A DNA stretch of 64,000 nucleotides, taken from positions 992,001 through 1,056,000 of the forward strand of contig CAXXPQ010000004.1 of assembly GCA_963668655.2 (NCBI GenBank), read 5' to 3'. Positions 37,501 through 45,626 of this stretch are shown piece after piece (position 1 is the first letter of the stretch; each line of letters begins with the position of its first letter). The notes beneath the pieces are model-generated. The model was not told the origin of the DNA. It searched no databases and worked only from the letters and a program-made list of their open reading frames with translations. The translations under genes and the position numbers were made by a program. The stretch comes from G963668655 sp963668655. GTDB lineage: Bacteria > Myxococcota_A > SURF-8.

Positions 37501-37738
37501 CCGTTTCAGGGACGCAGAGCTTGCCGTCCTTGACGAAATTCGGATCACACACGCAGGTGCCGCCCTGCATGACGCCGTGGCCTCCGCCGCAGATTTCGCC
37601 ATCCGTGGAATCCTGATTGTTGGATCCTCCGCTGCAACCGATGAACAGAGCCAACAGAACCACGCGGGTCAGCCGGATCCACGCCATGCGGTCGCTTCGG
37701 AAATCGCGAAACCAGTTTTCAATCGTATGCAGGGACAT
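34592..37738 (-). CDS. Cys-rich surface lipoprotein with DGD linkers
   Basis: A 1,048-residue protein. The signal anchor is WIRLTRVVLLALFIG followed by a lipobox Cys (FIGC). Two acidic linkers of repeated DGD/DPD units (about residues 80-155 and 260-295) resemble thrombospondin type-3 Ca2+-binding repeats. A third, shorter one lies near residue 895. Most of the rest is about 20 small Cys-rich modules of the form C-x2-D-x-D-C-P-x-G-x-x-C-x(6-9)-G-x-C, each probably with two or three disulfides, as in EGF/TIL-like knots. I chose the ATG at 37738 (GGGAAGAAG upstream); an ATG at 37687 right before the hydrophobic stretch is an alternative. It lies 17 nt after the preceding gene and precedes the giant gene. 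It probably acts as a rigid, Ca2+-stabilised surface stalk or a partner of PilY1 or the giant protein. That role is inferred. Confidence 0.8.
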   Translation of the reverse strand: MSLHTIENWFRDFRSDRMAWIRLTRVVLLALFIGCSGGSNNQDSTDGEICGGGHGVMQGGTCVCDPNFVKDGKLCVPETDGDRPIDGDEDRPDGDKDLIDGDTDGDEDVDRDPDLDPDPDSDPDRIDTDGDGTETDGDSDSDPDGDADPDLDTEAPPACHCPVLNGAYCLEPGIPSPNGYERVVVAVAGEPGCRLSVSIRNVSGETVYTSELSCNVRGQAVLAEIGCQFIYLQNEDTVRLFCDPALYSFAPTHCELPVDGDQEPDSPDGDSPDGDQTDGDGSDGDEADSEEETPPAPCDTDEECEQYMRCKTSEHICVPGQCNETRNCAYGYECDFHGYCLPKTPVGDEDFNTACTAENEDWVCAWGDYCLTITGTCTHDCRANSDCPDAQFCYPDRGRCLVGSGQTCSDDNDCPEGDACDTLIGYCVYDPNGGDVDGDQSADGDAEGGDGPAACDEGNPCEYGCACIDGYCRQDCLATEDCIAAHGENYICNESCLCEFVPDCELDTDCTERHFCNEGFCDQICADDNGCGIYEHCDEFGRCQQGAPEGDGDVNTVCFEDAHCPLGEMCEPSGEEKICVPGECQSSSQCEIREGYYLDCDSHGRCQYYPLESDEDIEYHQSIPCTNDEECPDYKHCQIDEVSGWCVGCVGCAAWEYCGLDGYCHLCDGDMECAGAEADVNTEADYNVDIPCQIVTDCPEFYYCSETGKCETECLPSCPEQHWCNTDTRLCEPLIAADRDCEGCCAVHADCPEGYSCDPGTYKCVAGDCVNDSDCNPGYVCDPGIWICNPARVECTHDNDCPVGTYCQPEGGDATWYCSRQCFYNTGLGCPVGQVCNERGRCADSGGGDFVFPTCSSDGGCSEGSFCSIEEGQGSGVCRSDCFVDTTDGCPGGYRCDYRTRCVEIPVDGDAEADADPDPDPEPDEDLWDGCPEPPNVPIACPGGSDALCPFHSRCDSGSQYCVVDCTGDYHCDSGQVCTHRGVCDDSAPNWSSADHPGCNTDCDCPRYTYCWQNVCRLDCLDTPDPSLNKDCPNGLTCTQRGRCVDGQ

Positions 37739-37761
37739 CGCCACTTCTTCCCATCAAAAGA

Positions 37762-38328
37762 CTATGGATTCATATTTCGGTACAGTCCGCGCTCCGAAGG
37801 TTTGAGCGCATCCTTTCCCTTGATGATGTATTTTCCCGTTCGCGAAGGCTGCTTCTCGCGGATTTTCAACAGTTCCTGCTCATCCAGAAGAACGATTTTT
37901 TCCGCCAGATAGCTGCCGTCTTTCTGCTTGATCTTGTACACGCGAACTCCCCGCCCTTTCAGACCGAGACGGGCGGACTCCATCGGAATCTGGACGGGAT
38001 TGTTCCGCATGTCCACGTAGCGCGTCGCATCGTTGATCCGGATCACGAAGGGGCTTTCGATGATGAAAAGAAAGCGGTCCTCGGAATACTTGTCCGGCAT
38101 CACCGTTTTCACCTCGCCCACCATCGGATGGCTGTCGGACGACGTTGACGCTTCGCTTGTTCCCGACGGCCGGACATCGGCGGCGGAAACGGGGGGCTGG
38201 ACTACGGAGGGATTCATCACCGCCGGATTCCAGGCCGTCTGAGCCAGGGCGGATCCGCTCCACAGACAGAGGAGCATCGCCAGCGCCCCCACCATTCCTT
38301 TCGCTCTGCTGCGACTCTTCGGATTCAT
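37762..38328 (-). CDS. Small exported protein in the pilus block, unknown function
   Basis: A 188-residue protein with a Sec signal peptide (GMVGALAMLLCLWSGSALA, then Q). After a low-complexity Pro/Ser/Thr stretch the core (about 68-150) is a small beta domain of the form GEVKTVMPDKYSEDRFLFII...NDATRY...GLKGRGVRVYKIK...AEKIVLL. This strand pattern resembles OB-like DUF5666 domains, but I cannot confirm the family. The C-terminus is basic (ILKGKD-like, KPSERGLYRN). The GGGAG site for its ATG overlaps the pilY1 stop codon and the gap is 10 nt, so the two are translationally coupled. A periplasmic partner of PilY1 or of the surface proteins is plausible. Confidence 0.6.
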   Translation of the reverse strand: MNPKSRSRAKGMVGALAMLLCLWSGSALAQTAWNPAVMNPSVVQPPVSAADVRPSGTSEASTSSDSHPMVGEVKTVMPDKYSEDRFLFIIESPFVIRINDATRYVDMRNNPVQIPMESARLGLKGRGVRVYKIKQKDGSYLAEKIVLLDEQELLKIREKQPSRTGKYIIKGKDALKPSERGLYRNMNP

Positions 38329-38338
38329 GACGTACTCC

Positions 38339-41300
38339 CTATTCCACCCGGTAAATCGACGTGTTGGCGCCCTTCAGATAGGGCAGCCCGGCGATCTGCA
38401 CCCGGAAAATCGGATTGTCCGGTCCGGTTTTCACGTAAAGAACCTTCTGATACGGATCCACGTCCACGCGCGACAGGATCGAACCGGCGAATTTCTGTCC
38501 GGCATATCCCTCGCCGGTGGCGGAAATGACATCGTTCGATCCAAGCAGGCTGTCGCCCGTCACGTCCTGGATGGCGAAACTCGGATTGCCGCCGTGCTCG
38601 GCGGAAACCGTCATCAGATAGCCGCCTCCGGTTTCCTCCGCGTTGTTGATCTGGCGGACATCGCAGGTTCCCTGCATGTTCGGCGTGAAGGTGGTGAAAA
38701 AGGCGATCCATTCCCGTTTGCGGGTTTCCGACTGCGAACGGTACATGTTTTCCTGCTCCCAGATGACCGGCTCCGTGATACCCTTTTCCCCGCGATTGTC
38801 GAAACGGGTGGAATTGAAACTCAGCCGCCATCCGCGCCAGGCGCCGCCGCCGCCCGCGCTCCCGGTGGGATCGTCGTTCTGGGTGATGGAACGCAAGGTA
38901 TTGGTGTCGGTGGTTCCGTCGTCCACTTCATTGTGAACCAGTTGAGAGAAGAGCACGCGCTTGTCGTCTCCCTCTTCCTGGTAGTCGATGACGCCGTACA
39001 TTTCCTGGTAATCCCGAATACAGGCTTCCGCGTATCCCGATCCCGTGACCCAGGACTGGCAGGAGGCGTTGAAAGGCTCCCGCTTGTATTCATCGAAACT
39101 GTCGTAAAAAGCGTCGTATTTTCCGGTTCCGAAAAAGACCATGATCTTGTTGCGGTTCGAACTGCTGCCCAGGAAGTCGGTGGTAGTGTCGTCCGGCTCG
39201 GTGGTGCGCCAGACCACGGGGCGCGTGGTGATGGGACGCGGGTATTTGTAGAATTCGTAATTCTGATAGCTGAAATCGGCAATGGAATAATCGTCCCGGC
39301 GGTTGACCACGGAGAACTTGAAATCGTCCAGCACGCCTTCGCGTTTGTTGCCTGGATTGGAAGAGTCGTCCTCCGGCGATTTGAAGGTGCTGAAAAGCAC
39401 CTGGCCGACCACGTCCGCCTTGGCGGCGACGGGTTCCTTGATGGTGAAACGCAGCAGGTGGCCTACCAGGTCGCCGATGTACACCACATCCTCGTATCCG
39501 TCCGGCGCGGAGTTCGGCACGTCCGGATCGCCGTAGTCGGCGACGGTGGCGGAACTGAGCGCGTTGTTCGTCACGTCGGTTTCGTCGTTGTCCAGCCCGT
39601 ACATGGAGCTGTCGTCCTTGGAGATGCGGATCTTGGCGATGGTGTCCGGCATGGTGGAGTTCACGCCCGTCACGGGGTCGGTCACCACGGAGGTGCTGAA
39701 CATATCCAACACATAGAAATAGCCCTGCTTCTGCATCTGCTCGGCGGAATGCCTTGCGTAGCCGCTGCCGAGGAAAACCAGCCACTTGGAGGGAGCGACG
39801 TCTCCCGGCGTGGCGGCGTCGGCCGTCTTGAACCGCCCGGAGGTGGGAATGGAATACGTCAGGCCCAGGTCGTCGTCCGTAAAGCACCACATAAAGGATA
39901 GCGCGGACTGAGGGGCGGCCTCCGGATTGTTCTTCTGTTCCGGCGGAATGGGAGCCAGATGCCCGGAAGGAGGCGAAATATCCATGGCCCAGTAATGGTC
40001 CCCGCCCCCCCGGCTTCCGGCGATCAGGATGGTCTTCCAGGTCTGGCTGGTGGGATCGTACATATCCTGCACCACGGGCCGAAGATCCATCATCGGGGTA
40101 CGAAGCTGCTCATAGAAAGGACTGGCCAGTTCCGAAATCTTCGGAAGAACATCCCAAGGCACGAAAGCCCACAACTCGTCTCCCGTTTCGGAATCGTAGC
40201 AATGGAGCATGCCGTCGTTGGCGGCGACCAGAACCACCGGCTGACGCTCCTGGTAGTCCGGCTTGTTGAAATAATCGGAATAGGCTTCGTCGTCCACGTC
40301 GCTGATATCCTTCCAGCTGTTCGTCGGATGGGCTCCGATGTACACCGGATCGGCGTGGGTGACGTCGCCCAGCGTCCAGCGATTGGCTTCGGTGTCATCA
40401 TAGCGTTCGCGCAACAGTCGAAGCGTCGTACCCGCCGCCAGGGCGTCCTTGTTCAGCGGATTGTGCATATCGTAATCGTGGGAGCCGTTCTCGTCGATGA
40501 TGACCTTTTCCGCGTCCACCGTACTGTCCGTCGCGCCGTTGAGACTTCCCTTGAACCAGTTCATCAGGTTGCGGGCCTCGGCGTCGGTGGAAACGCCCAA
40601 CTGGCTGCGCAGCGCCGAGGCATTCGAATCGTCGAACCAGTAACGCGTCCCGGAGGTGTCGAAGGTGAAGATGTTGCGCTGATCCTCCGTGCCGTCGATG
40701 GCTTCCGTCTCCCACTTCAGCTTGGTGGTGCAGAATCCGAACAGACAATGCTGTCCCGACGGGCAGGTGAAATCCGCGGCGCAATATCCCACGGCGCAGT
40801 ATTTCGGGCATCCCGCGGTTCCCGTGCATTCCGGGGATTCCAGACACAGATCGGAGGAACCGTCCTTCTGGCATTCCACCGTTTCGGTGCAGCTTTTCGG
40901 CATCTTGTAGGATTTTACGGCGCCGCGCCATTTTCGCGGGTTGAACTGGATGTCGTAGATGGAGGGTTCCAGTTCGATCTTGGTTCCGTCGGACTTCGTA
41001 AAGATTTTATCGTCGGAGGAAACCACGAAAAGCGAGCGGGTGGTTCCGAAAGAAGACTGAAGAATCGGATCGTCGAAGGTCCATCTCGTGGAAACGTAAA
41101 TGGGTTCGGTCCCTACCTCCAGTTCGTCCCACTCCTGGGCGATGCCGTTGTCTTCCAGAGACGTCAGCGGAGCCACCTTTCCGGACGGATCGGAAATGCT
41201 GACCGCCAGGGGGCGCGACCAGTCAATGTCGGGCAGTTCGTCGTTCTTGACGTTCTGGAAGTTCTTGGCCCACCACCCTTCGTATTGCTTGGCGGAAGGA

Positions 41301-42193
41301 TGCAGGGCGATGGTTCCCTGGAAGAAGTTCGCTCCGCCCGTTCCGCCGGCGATCTGCGTGACGTCGCAGAGGTAGCCGTAGCCGAAATCGTTTCCGGCGG
41401 TGAACGTGTCCATGGCGTGCCAGAACTTGACGCTGCTGTAACTTCCCCGAAGCGTCTCCAGTTTCCAGGTGATGTCGAAATACGGTTCGTCGTCCGGCTT
41501 GTAGACGTATTGGCTGACCATGACGTAATCGCCCTCGATGGGCACGCCCGGCTTGTCCTCGAATTCCGCCAGATAGCGGGAGACGATCACGGTAGCGGAC
41601 GGACTGTTGGTCAACACCGTCATTTTGGCGTCCAGGGTGTCCGGGAAGGAAATCGGGATTTTCATTTTCTCTTCGAGCGTCAGTTCGTCGATGTCGCGAT
41701 CCGCCGGAAGGTCCGGCCCGGCGAACTGGGTGCTCCACATGCAGTCCGTTTTTCCCGGAGAGCAGAGATCGGAAAGCTTCAGTCCGATCATGGTGTTGGT
41801 CAATCCGGGATAGGCCATGCCGGAACGGTCGATGACCGTATAGGTCTGGACCTTGCGTTCGCAATTCTCCGAGGCGCCGTGGTCGAAATTGGGCTGCAAG
41901 GATCCCGCCATGGTAACGTACTTGTCATACGAGGTGTATAAGCTGACACCCACCTCGCCCGTATCCTCGGTGTACGGATTTCCGTCCTTGTCCAGGCCCT
42001 TGTAACAGTCCGTGGTCCCGGTGCAGACGGCGATCTCCCGGCATTCGTCTCCGCGGCCATGAAGCCCGTCGAAGATGATGAACAGGTCGTCGTTCAGCTT
42101 ATTGTCCGCGGCCTGGATCAGAATCGGAAAGGCCGGCAGGATCAACCCTCCGAGAATCAGAATCCATTTTTTCATGCGGCTCATCGACATCAT
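38339..42193 (-). CDS. pilY1: PilY1-type pilus tip/assembly protein with a Cys-rich insert
   Basis: A 1,284-residue secreted protein. MKKWILILGGLILPAFPILI...AADN is a signal peptide. The C-terminal half is the PilY1 beta-propeller: VVLVAANDGMLHCYDSETGD-x-ELWAFVP, TILIAGSRGGGDHYWAMDIS, and a Ca2+-site-like acidic loop (DYGDPDVPNSAPDGYED) before VVYIGDLVGHLLRF. In known T4P systems this propeller and its Ca2+ loop control extension and retraction, and the N-terminal half sits at the tip. Odd here is a compact Cys-rich segment of about 60 residues (positions 40,720-40,910) with modules like FTCPSGQHCLFGFC, the same style as the lipoprotein two genes downstream. GGAG lies before the ATGATG start. 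It follows pilX closely. Confidence 0.88.
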   Translation of the reverse strand: MMSMSRMKKWILILGGLILPAFPILIQAADNKLNDDLFIIFDGLHGRGDECREIAVCTGTTDCYKGLDKDGNPYTEDTGEVGVSLYTSYDKYVTMAGSLQPNFDHGASENCERKVQTYTVIDRSGMAYPGLTNTMIGLKLSDLCSPGKTDCMWSTQFAGPDLPADRDIDELTLEEKMKIPISFPDTLDAKMTVLTNSPSATVIVSRYLAEFEDKPGVPIEGDYVMVSQYVYKPDDEPYFDITWKLETLRGSYSSVKFWHAMDTFTAGNDFGYGYLCDVTQIAGGTGGANFFQGTIALHPSAKQYEGWWAKNFQNVKNDELPDIDWSRPLAVSISDPSGKVAPLTSLEDNGIAQEWDELEVGTEPIYVSTRWTFDDPILQSSFGTTRSLFVVSSDDKIFTKSDGTKIELEPSIYDIQFNPRKWRGAVKSYKMPKSCTETVECQKDGSSDLCLESPECTGTAGCPKYCAVGYCAADFTCPSGQHCLFGFCTTKLKWETEAIDGTEDQRNIFTFDTSGTRYWFDDSNASALRSQLGVSTDAEARNLMNWFKGSLNGATDSTVDAEKVIIDENGSHDYDMHNPLNKDALAAGTTLRLLRERYDDTEANRWTLGDVTHADPVYIGAHPTNSWKDISDVDDEAYSDYFNKPDYQERQPVVLVAANDGMLHCYDSETGDELWAFVPWDVLPKISELASPFYEQLRTPMMDLRPVVQDMYDPTSQTWKTILIAGSRGGGDHYWAMDISPPSGHLAPIPPEQKNNPEAAPQSALSFMWCFTDDDLGLTYSIPTSGRFKTADAATPGDVAPSKWLVFLGSGYARHSAEQMQKQGYFYVLDMFSTSVVTDPVTGVNSTMPDTIAKIRISKDDSSMYGLDNDETDVTNNALSSATVADYGDPDVPNSAPDGYEDVVYIGDLVGHLLRFTIKEPVAAKADVVGQVLFSTFKSPEDDSSNPGNKREGVLDDFKFSVVNRRDDYSIADFSYQNYEFYKYPRPITTRPVVWRTTEPDDTTTDFLGSSSNRNKIMVFFGTGKYDAFYDSFDEYKREPFNASCQSWVTGSGYAEACIRDYQEMYGVIDYQEEGDDKRVLFSQLVHNEVDDGTTDTNTLRSITQNDDPTGSAGGGGAWRGWRLSFNSTRFDNRGEKGITEPVIWEQENMYRSQSETRKREWIAFFTTFTPNMQGTCDVRQINNAEETGGGYLMTVSAEHGGNPSFAIQDVTGDSLLGSNDVISATGEGYAGQKFAGSILSRVDVDPYQKVLYVKTGPDNPIFRVQIAGLPYLKGANTSIYRVE

Positions 42194-42207
42194 CCGCTCC
42201 TAACGGC

Positions 42208-42717
42208 TTAGATCGTAAAACGAGTCTGGGATTCCATGGTCTGGATATGGCGGATAATCACCGGCGTTCCGCCTCCCGTGTCCCGTTCGACGTAGGAATC
42301 GACTTTGTAATAATAGGTCTTCGTCGCCCGGGACCGGTCCTGGCCCGAGCTCCGGGTATCGGTGTTGTCCCCTTCCAGCCGGGTGGCCTCCGGAAGCAGC
42401 TCGATGCAGTAACGAACCTTCGGATCGGCTTCGCTGGGGTAGTAGTGCGTCGTGGTGGCGACGTTGGCCGGATCGCACTCGAAGCCCGTGAGTTCCGGAT
42501 CCGGGCTTTTGAAAATCTCCACGCGGGCGGTCTCGATTCCCGCTTCCGCCCAAGCCATGGCCACCACGGAATCCTCGTAATTCCTGGCGATGCGTGTTTC
42601 CTGAACCGCCATATTGACCGCCAGAAGCCCGATCATGGACATGACGATCAGCAGGAGAAGGGAAATCACCAGCGTATAGCCTTTGGCGTTTTTCATGATC
42701 CTTCCGTCACTTTTCAT
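42208..42717 (-). CDS. pilX: Minor pilin PilX
   Basis: A 169-residue prepilin-like protein. A basic leader ends in KNAKG, with probable cleavage before YTLVISLLLLIVMSMIG. As in other PilX proteins, position 5 of the mature chain is not Glu (here Ile). The conserved PilX N-domain pattern follows: a QETRIARNYEDS-like stretch and then AMAWAEAGIETA. The rest is the globular head with two cysteines. I chose the ATG at 42717 because TTTGGAG precedes it by about 7 nt and it starts just after the pilW stop. An ATG at 42696 is possible but its AAGG is too close. It forms the priming minor-pilin complex with PilV, PilW, FimT and PilY1. Confidence 0.85.
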   Translation of the reverse strand: MKSDGRIMKNAKGYTLVISLLLLIVMSMIGLLAVNMAVQETRIARNYEDSVVAMAWAEAGIETARVEIFKSPDPELTGFECDPANVATTTHYYPSEADPKVRYCIELLPEATRLEGDNTDTRSSGQDRSRATKTYYYKVDSYVERDTGGGTPVIIRHIQTMESQTRFTI

Positions 42718-42742
42718 CGCAACGCTCCAAATCTTCGCAAGG

Positions 42743-43810
42743 TCAGATCGAACTGACATCCAAGTTCGGCAAATGAATGATCGTGCTCATGTGAGCATAG
42801 TTGTACCCGCACTCCACCGTGTGGGCGCGGTCCCCGACCCAGTAAACGGTCCGAATCAGATCCCGGTCGCAGTCTTTCTTGGTAATCATGGGATCCTTTC
42901 CCGTGGACCGGACCAGCACTTCGATCTTGACGGCCCGGATTTTGTTTCGCGTCTCCTTGCCCGTCGCCCCGGCGAACCCGAGATCCGGACGGGCGAGCGT
43001 GGGCAGAAATTCCGTCTCGCCGCGAAGCAGGAAGGAAAACTGCAGATCCACCAGTCCTTCGGCCAGGTAATAGGTGGTTTCGGGATTGCCCGGAGTCGGA
43101 GCCGCGTTCAGCAGAGCCGGATCGGTGTCGTCGCAGGCGTCCGTGTGAGTGTCCCGCACGCAACGAACCAGACGGCTTCCGATCTGTCGGTAGGTGATGT
43201 AGAAGGGCCGCTTGATGATAATCGCCCCCGAAGGGATGCTGCCGTCGTTTTCCGGAACGTATCCGGAAATGGTCATCTGCGTGTTGTTCAGGACGGTGGC
43301 CTGCCCGCGTCCCAGACGATTGCGATCCAGATCCAGGACATCCACCATCTCGTTCGCTTCCAGCTTGTCCGTCAGCTGCCGCGTGTGAAGGTCCAGCACG
43401 CAGTCCGTGGCGCCGCTGCAAGTGGTCCGATCGGAAAGGATGGCCATCCCGCCGATACTGGCCTTGAACCGCAGGGTGTCGGAACTTGAACTGCTGTTCG
43501 TGTTGGCCGATTCGTCCCCCGCGACCAACGGGAACACGATCTCGTCCTCGCCATCCACCAGTTCCGCCACGTCGGAGGGTTTGATCGTCCCGAACCCGGC
43601 CATGACGATTTCGGAGGCCATCAGGTCCAGCGCGGCCCGGGCCGTCTGCTGGAGCAGACTGGTCTGGCTGGTGGAGTGATGCACCCGATTCGTGGACAGG
43701 AAGATCGTGAACCCGGCGCCGACCACGATGAAGGACAGCGACACGGCGACCATCAATTCAAGCAGCGTGAATCCCCGTCGATTATCGTTTGTCTTCAGAA
43801 ATTCGATCAT
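42743..43810 (-). CDS. pilW: Minor pilin PilW
   Basis: A 355-residue prepilin. The leader MIEFLKTNDNRRG is cut before FTLLELMVAVSLSFIVVG, a type III signal with Glu5. The long globular head has PilW features: SLLQQTARAALDLMASEI...GFG near the N-terminus and paired cysteines in the middle. GAGG of its ribosome site overlaps the stop codon region of pilV (7-nt gap), so the two are coupled. It is part of the minor-pilin complex that primes pilus assembly and presents PilY1. Confidence 0.88.
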   Translation of the reverse strand: MIEFLKTNDNRRGFTLLELMVAVSLSFIVVGAGFTIFLSTNRVHHSTSQTSLLQQTARAALDLMASEIVMAGFGTIKPSDVAELVDGEDEIVFPLVAGDESANTNSSSSSDTLRFKASIGGMAILSDRTTCSGATDCVLDLHTRQLTDKLEANEMVDVLDLDRNRLGRGQATVLNNTQMTISGYVPENDGSIPSGAIIIKRPFYITYRQIGSRLVRCVRDTHTDACDDTDPALLNAAPTPGNPETTYYLAEGLVDLQFSFLLRGETEFLPTLARPDLGFAGATGKETRNKIRAVKIEVLVRSTGKDPMITKKDCDRDLIRTVYWVGDRAHTVECGYNYAHMSTIIHLPNLDVSSI

Positions 43811-43817
43811 GAGCGCC

Positions 43818-44345
43818 TCACATGTATTTCGCCGCGATGCGGAACTGACTGATGGAAACGGTTCCGACCTCTCCGAAGACCTGCACGGAACGGTCCTGCC
43901 AGGTCACGCGGATGGAAATCCGCTTGGACGCGCCGGGCAGAGTCTGAACGCCGACATCCTCGATGAGCCAGGAGAGTTTGTAACGGAACTGTTCGTGAAA
44001 CAACTGTTCGTCGGACGCTCCGAAATCCGCGATCAGATCCGGGCGGGAAAGACCGTTTTTGTTCACGGCCCGGGGAGTCGTGTATCCGGTGGTGGCCGCC
44101 AGACGGCCGTCCACGTTCAACTCGCCGGTTTCGGGGTTCTGCTCGTATTGCATGCTGATGAACTCGTTCAGTTGCGCGGAAGCCAGCGCCGCCGCGTTCC
44201 CCCGATCCTCGCCGTCCACGTTTCCGCGCAGCCCCAGCACCTGGAGATTGGCCATGGCCACCATGCCGATGGAAAGCAGAATCACGCTAATCAGCACTTC
44301 CAGCAAAGTGAATCCCGATTTCCGTTTCAAGAAATATTCCATCAT
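43818..44345 (-). CDS. pilV: Minor pilin PilV
   Basis: A 175-residue prepilin. The leader MMEYFLKRKSG is cut before FTLLEVLISVILLSIGMVAM, with Glu5. The PilV pattern NLQVLGLRGN...NAAALASAQLNEFISM follows. It abuts the fimT stop codon. The region between reads TAG-GTG-CTG-GAG-ATG-ATG, so translation could start at the GTG (44354) or at either ATG; I took the first ATG, with AGGTG upstream. It works in the priming complex with PilW, PilX and FimT. Confidence 0.87.
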   Translation of the reverse strand: MMEYFLKRKSGFTLLEVLISVILLSIGMVAMANLQVLGLRGNVDGEDRGNAAALASAQLNEFISMQYEQNPETGELNVDGRLAATTGYTTPRAVNKNGLSRPDLIADFGASDEQLFHEQFRYKLSWLIEDVGVQTLPGASKRISIRVTWQDRSVQVFGEVGTVSISQFRIAAKYM

Positions 44346-44354
44346 CTCCAGCAC

Positions 44355-44894
44355 CTAATCCGAATAAAGAGAGAACGTCAGTTTCGGCATTCCGATCACG
44401 CTCAGGTCCACCTTCGCGAAAGCCTTCTCGGCTTCACAATCGCCCGCGCTGTCGGGATCTTCCACGCAGAACTCCAAGGACGCCGTGGGTCGCCCGCTGG
44501 AGCAGATCAGGTAGCCTTTGTTCGTGAAACCGATCCACTGCACGACGTCGGATCCGTCCGTCATTTTGAACAAAACCTTCCGGACAAGCCGCTGTTCGAT
44601 CAGCGTCACATCTCCGGCGGTTTTCTCTCCGAGGCTGCCGTCTTCGTCCCGATAGGCCAGAATGGTGGAGCCGCTCCGGGCGACCAGCACCTGCCGGCCG
44701 CTCTGAATGGCGTCCTGGCGCGCCGAACGCAGCAGCGAGGAAACTTCCCGGGCGGCGGAGTTGACCGTGACGGCCATGTCGCTGGTGGAGGAATAAGCCA
44801 GCATCATCCCGGCCGATATGACGATGATCGATACGACGACGAGCAGTTCCAGCAACGTAAAACCGGTCGGGCGATTCTGTCGGTTCGCGGTCAT
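44355..44894 (-). CDS. fimT: Minor pilin FimT/GspH-type
   Basis: A 179-residue prepilin. The leader MTANRQNRPTG is cut before FTLLELLVVVSIIVISAGMM, with Glu5. The GspH/FimT pattern follows: an AAREVSSLLRSARQDAIQSG helix and then strands VLVARSGSTILAYRDEDGS. The start at 44894 is preceded by AAGGAG. The sigma-54 promoter at 44942-44957 puts the transcript start downstream of the alternative ATG at 44963, which supports this choice. It is first in the fimT-pilV-pilW-pilX-pilY1 sub-operon. The stretch between it and pilA (44958-45154) holds no gene. Confidence 0.86.
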   Translation of the reverse strand: MTANRQNRPTGFTLLELLVVVSIIVISAGMMLAYSSTSDMAVTVNSAAREVSSLLRSARQDAIQSGRQVLVARSGSTILAYRDEDGSLGEKTAGDVTLIEQRLVRKVLFKMTDGSDVVQWIGFTNKGYLICSSGRPTASLEFCVEDPDSAGDCEAEKAFAKVDLSVIGMPKLTFSLYSD

Positions 44895-44941
44895 TCCTGA
44901 AATCTCCTTCCAAGGGCGCTTTTCTCCCACGCTTTGCATAA

Positions 44942-44957
44942 AGCAAGAATCGTACCA
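44942..44957 (-). promoter_or_regulatory. Sigma-54 promoter of the minor-pilin sub-operon
   Basis: TGGTACGATTCTTGCT on the minus strand matches the -24/-12 consensus TGGCACGN4TTGCT, with the GG and GC 10 nt apart. Only the C of TGGCA differs. It lies about 50 nt upstream of the chosen fimT start. Confidence 0.7.
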
Positions 44958-45154
44958 ATCCACAGAGCCGGAAGGCCTGTTTACTGGAAAGTCAAATGAC
45001 CGATTTTCAATGGAGAATCAACGAGTTAGAAGCAGGACACCGGAAAAGGGAGGGTTGAAGGCATTTCCATATTCGCTTCACACGAAAACACTATGCACAT
45101 TTTTCATAGCGCCCGCAATTTGTGCCGAATATATGTTAGGTAATAAAAGAACTC

Positions 45155-45586
45155 TTATTGGGCTACATCGTCCAGCGTGTTGATCAATGTGCTTCGTTCA
45201 TTGAGCGTCCAGGTGTCCATGGTCGGATCGCCGTCGATGTTGCAACCCTTGGAAGGATTGCAGGTGGCCTTGATGACGAAGCTGTTCTGGGTGGACTCCT
45301 CCACGGTGACTTCGTAACGGGCTTTGGGATCGTTGGACTGCCACATGGAATATTCGAAACCCGGCAAAAGTTCAATATCTTCGCCGGCTTTCAAATAACT
45401 GCCCTGCTTGGCCCGATAGTTTTCCATGGCCAGTCGGGCCGCTTCCAGAATCACCTTGGCATGCGCCTGGCGTCCCTTGGCCACTCGACCGGCATAAAAA
45501 GGCATGGCCACGGCGACCATCACCGCGACAATGGCGGCGACCACCATCAGTTCCACCAACGTAAAGCCTCGTTCCCGATTTTTCAC
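45155..45586 (-). CDS. pilA: Major type IV pilin PilA
   Basis: A 143-residue type IVa prepilin. The GTG start at 45586 has GGAGG 6 nt upstream and gives the short leader MKNRERG, cut before FTLVELMVVAAIVAVMVAVA, with Glu5 (needed for assembly) and the N-terminal amphipathic helix. ARLAMENYRAKQGSY follows, then a beta head with one cysteine pair (Cys-Asn-Pro-Ser-Lys-Gly-Cys), unusually closely spaced for a pilin disulfide loop. An upstream ATG would give 21 extra residues and lies upstream of the sigma-54 promoter. The mature protein polymerises into the pilus under PilB and PilT. No homologue of PilD or PilR/PilS is in the window. Confidence 0.9.
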   Translation of the reverse strand: MKNRERGFTLVELMVVAAIVAVMVAVAMPFYAGRVAKGRQAHAKVILEAARLAMENYRAKQGSYLKAGEDIELLPGFEYSMWQSNDPKARYEVTVEESTQNSFVIKATCNPSKGCNIDGDPTMDTWTLNERSTLINTLDDVAQ

Positions 45587-45626
45587 GATACACCTCCGGC
45601 CAACCTGAACTTCCGGTTGTAAATTA

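Noticed and set aside
45061..45154. Sigma-54 promoter downstream of pilA (CGGCACAAATTGCG on the minus strand)
   Set aside because: GG-GC spacing is 8 nt. The fully spaced site at 44942-44957 is closer to fimT.
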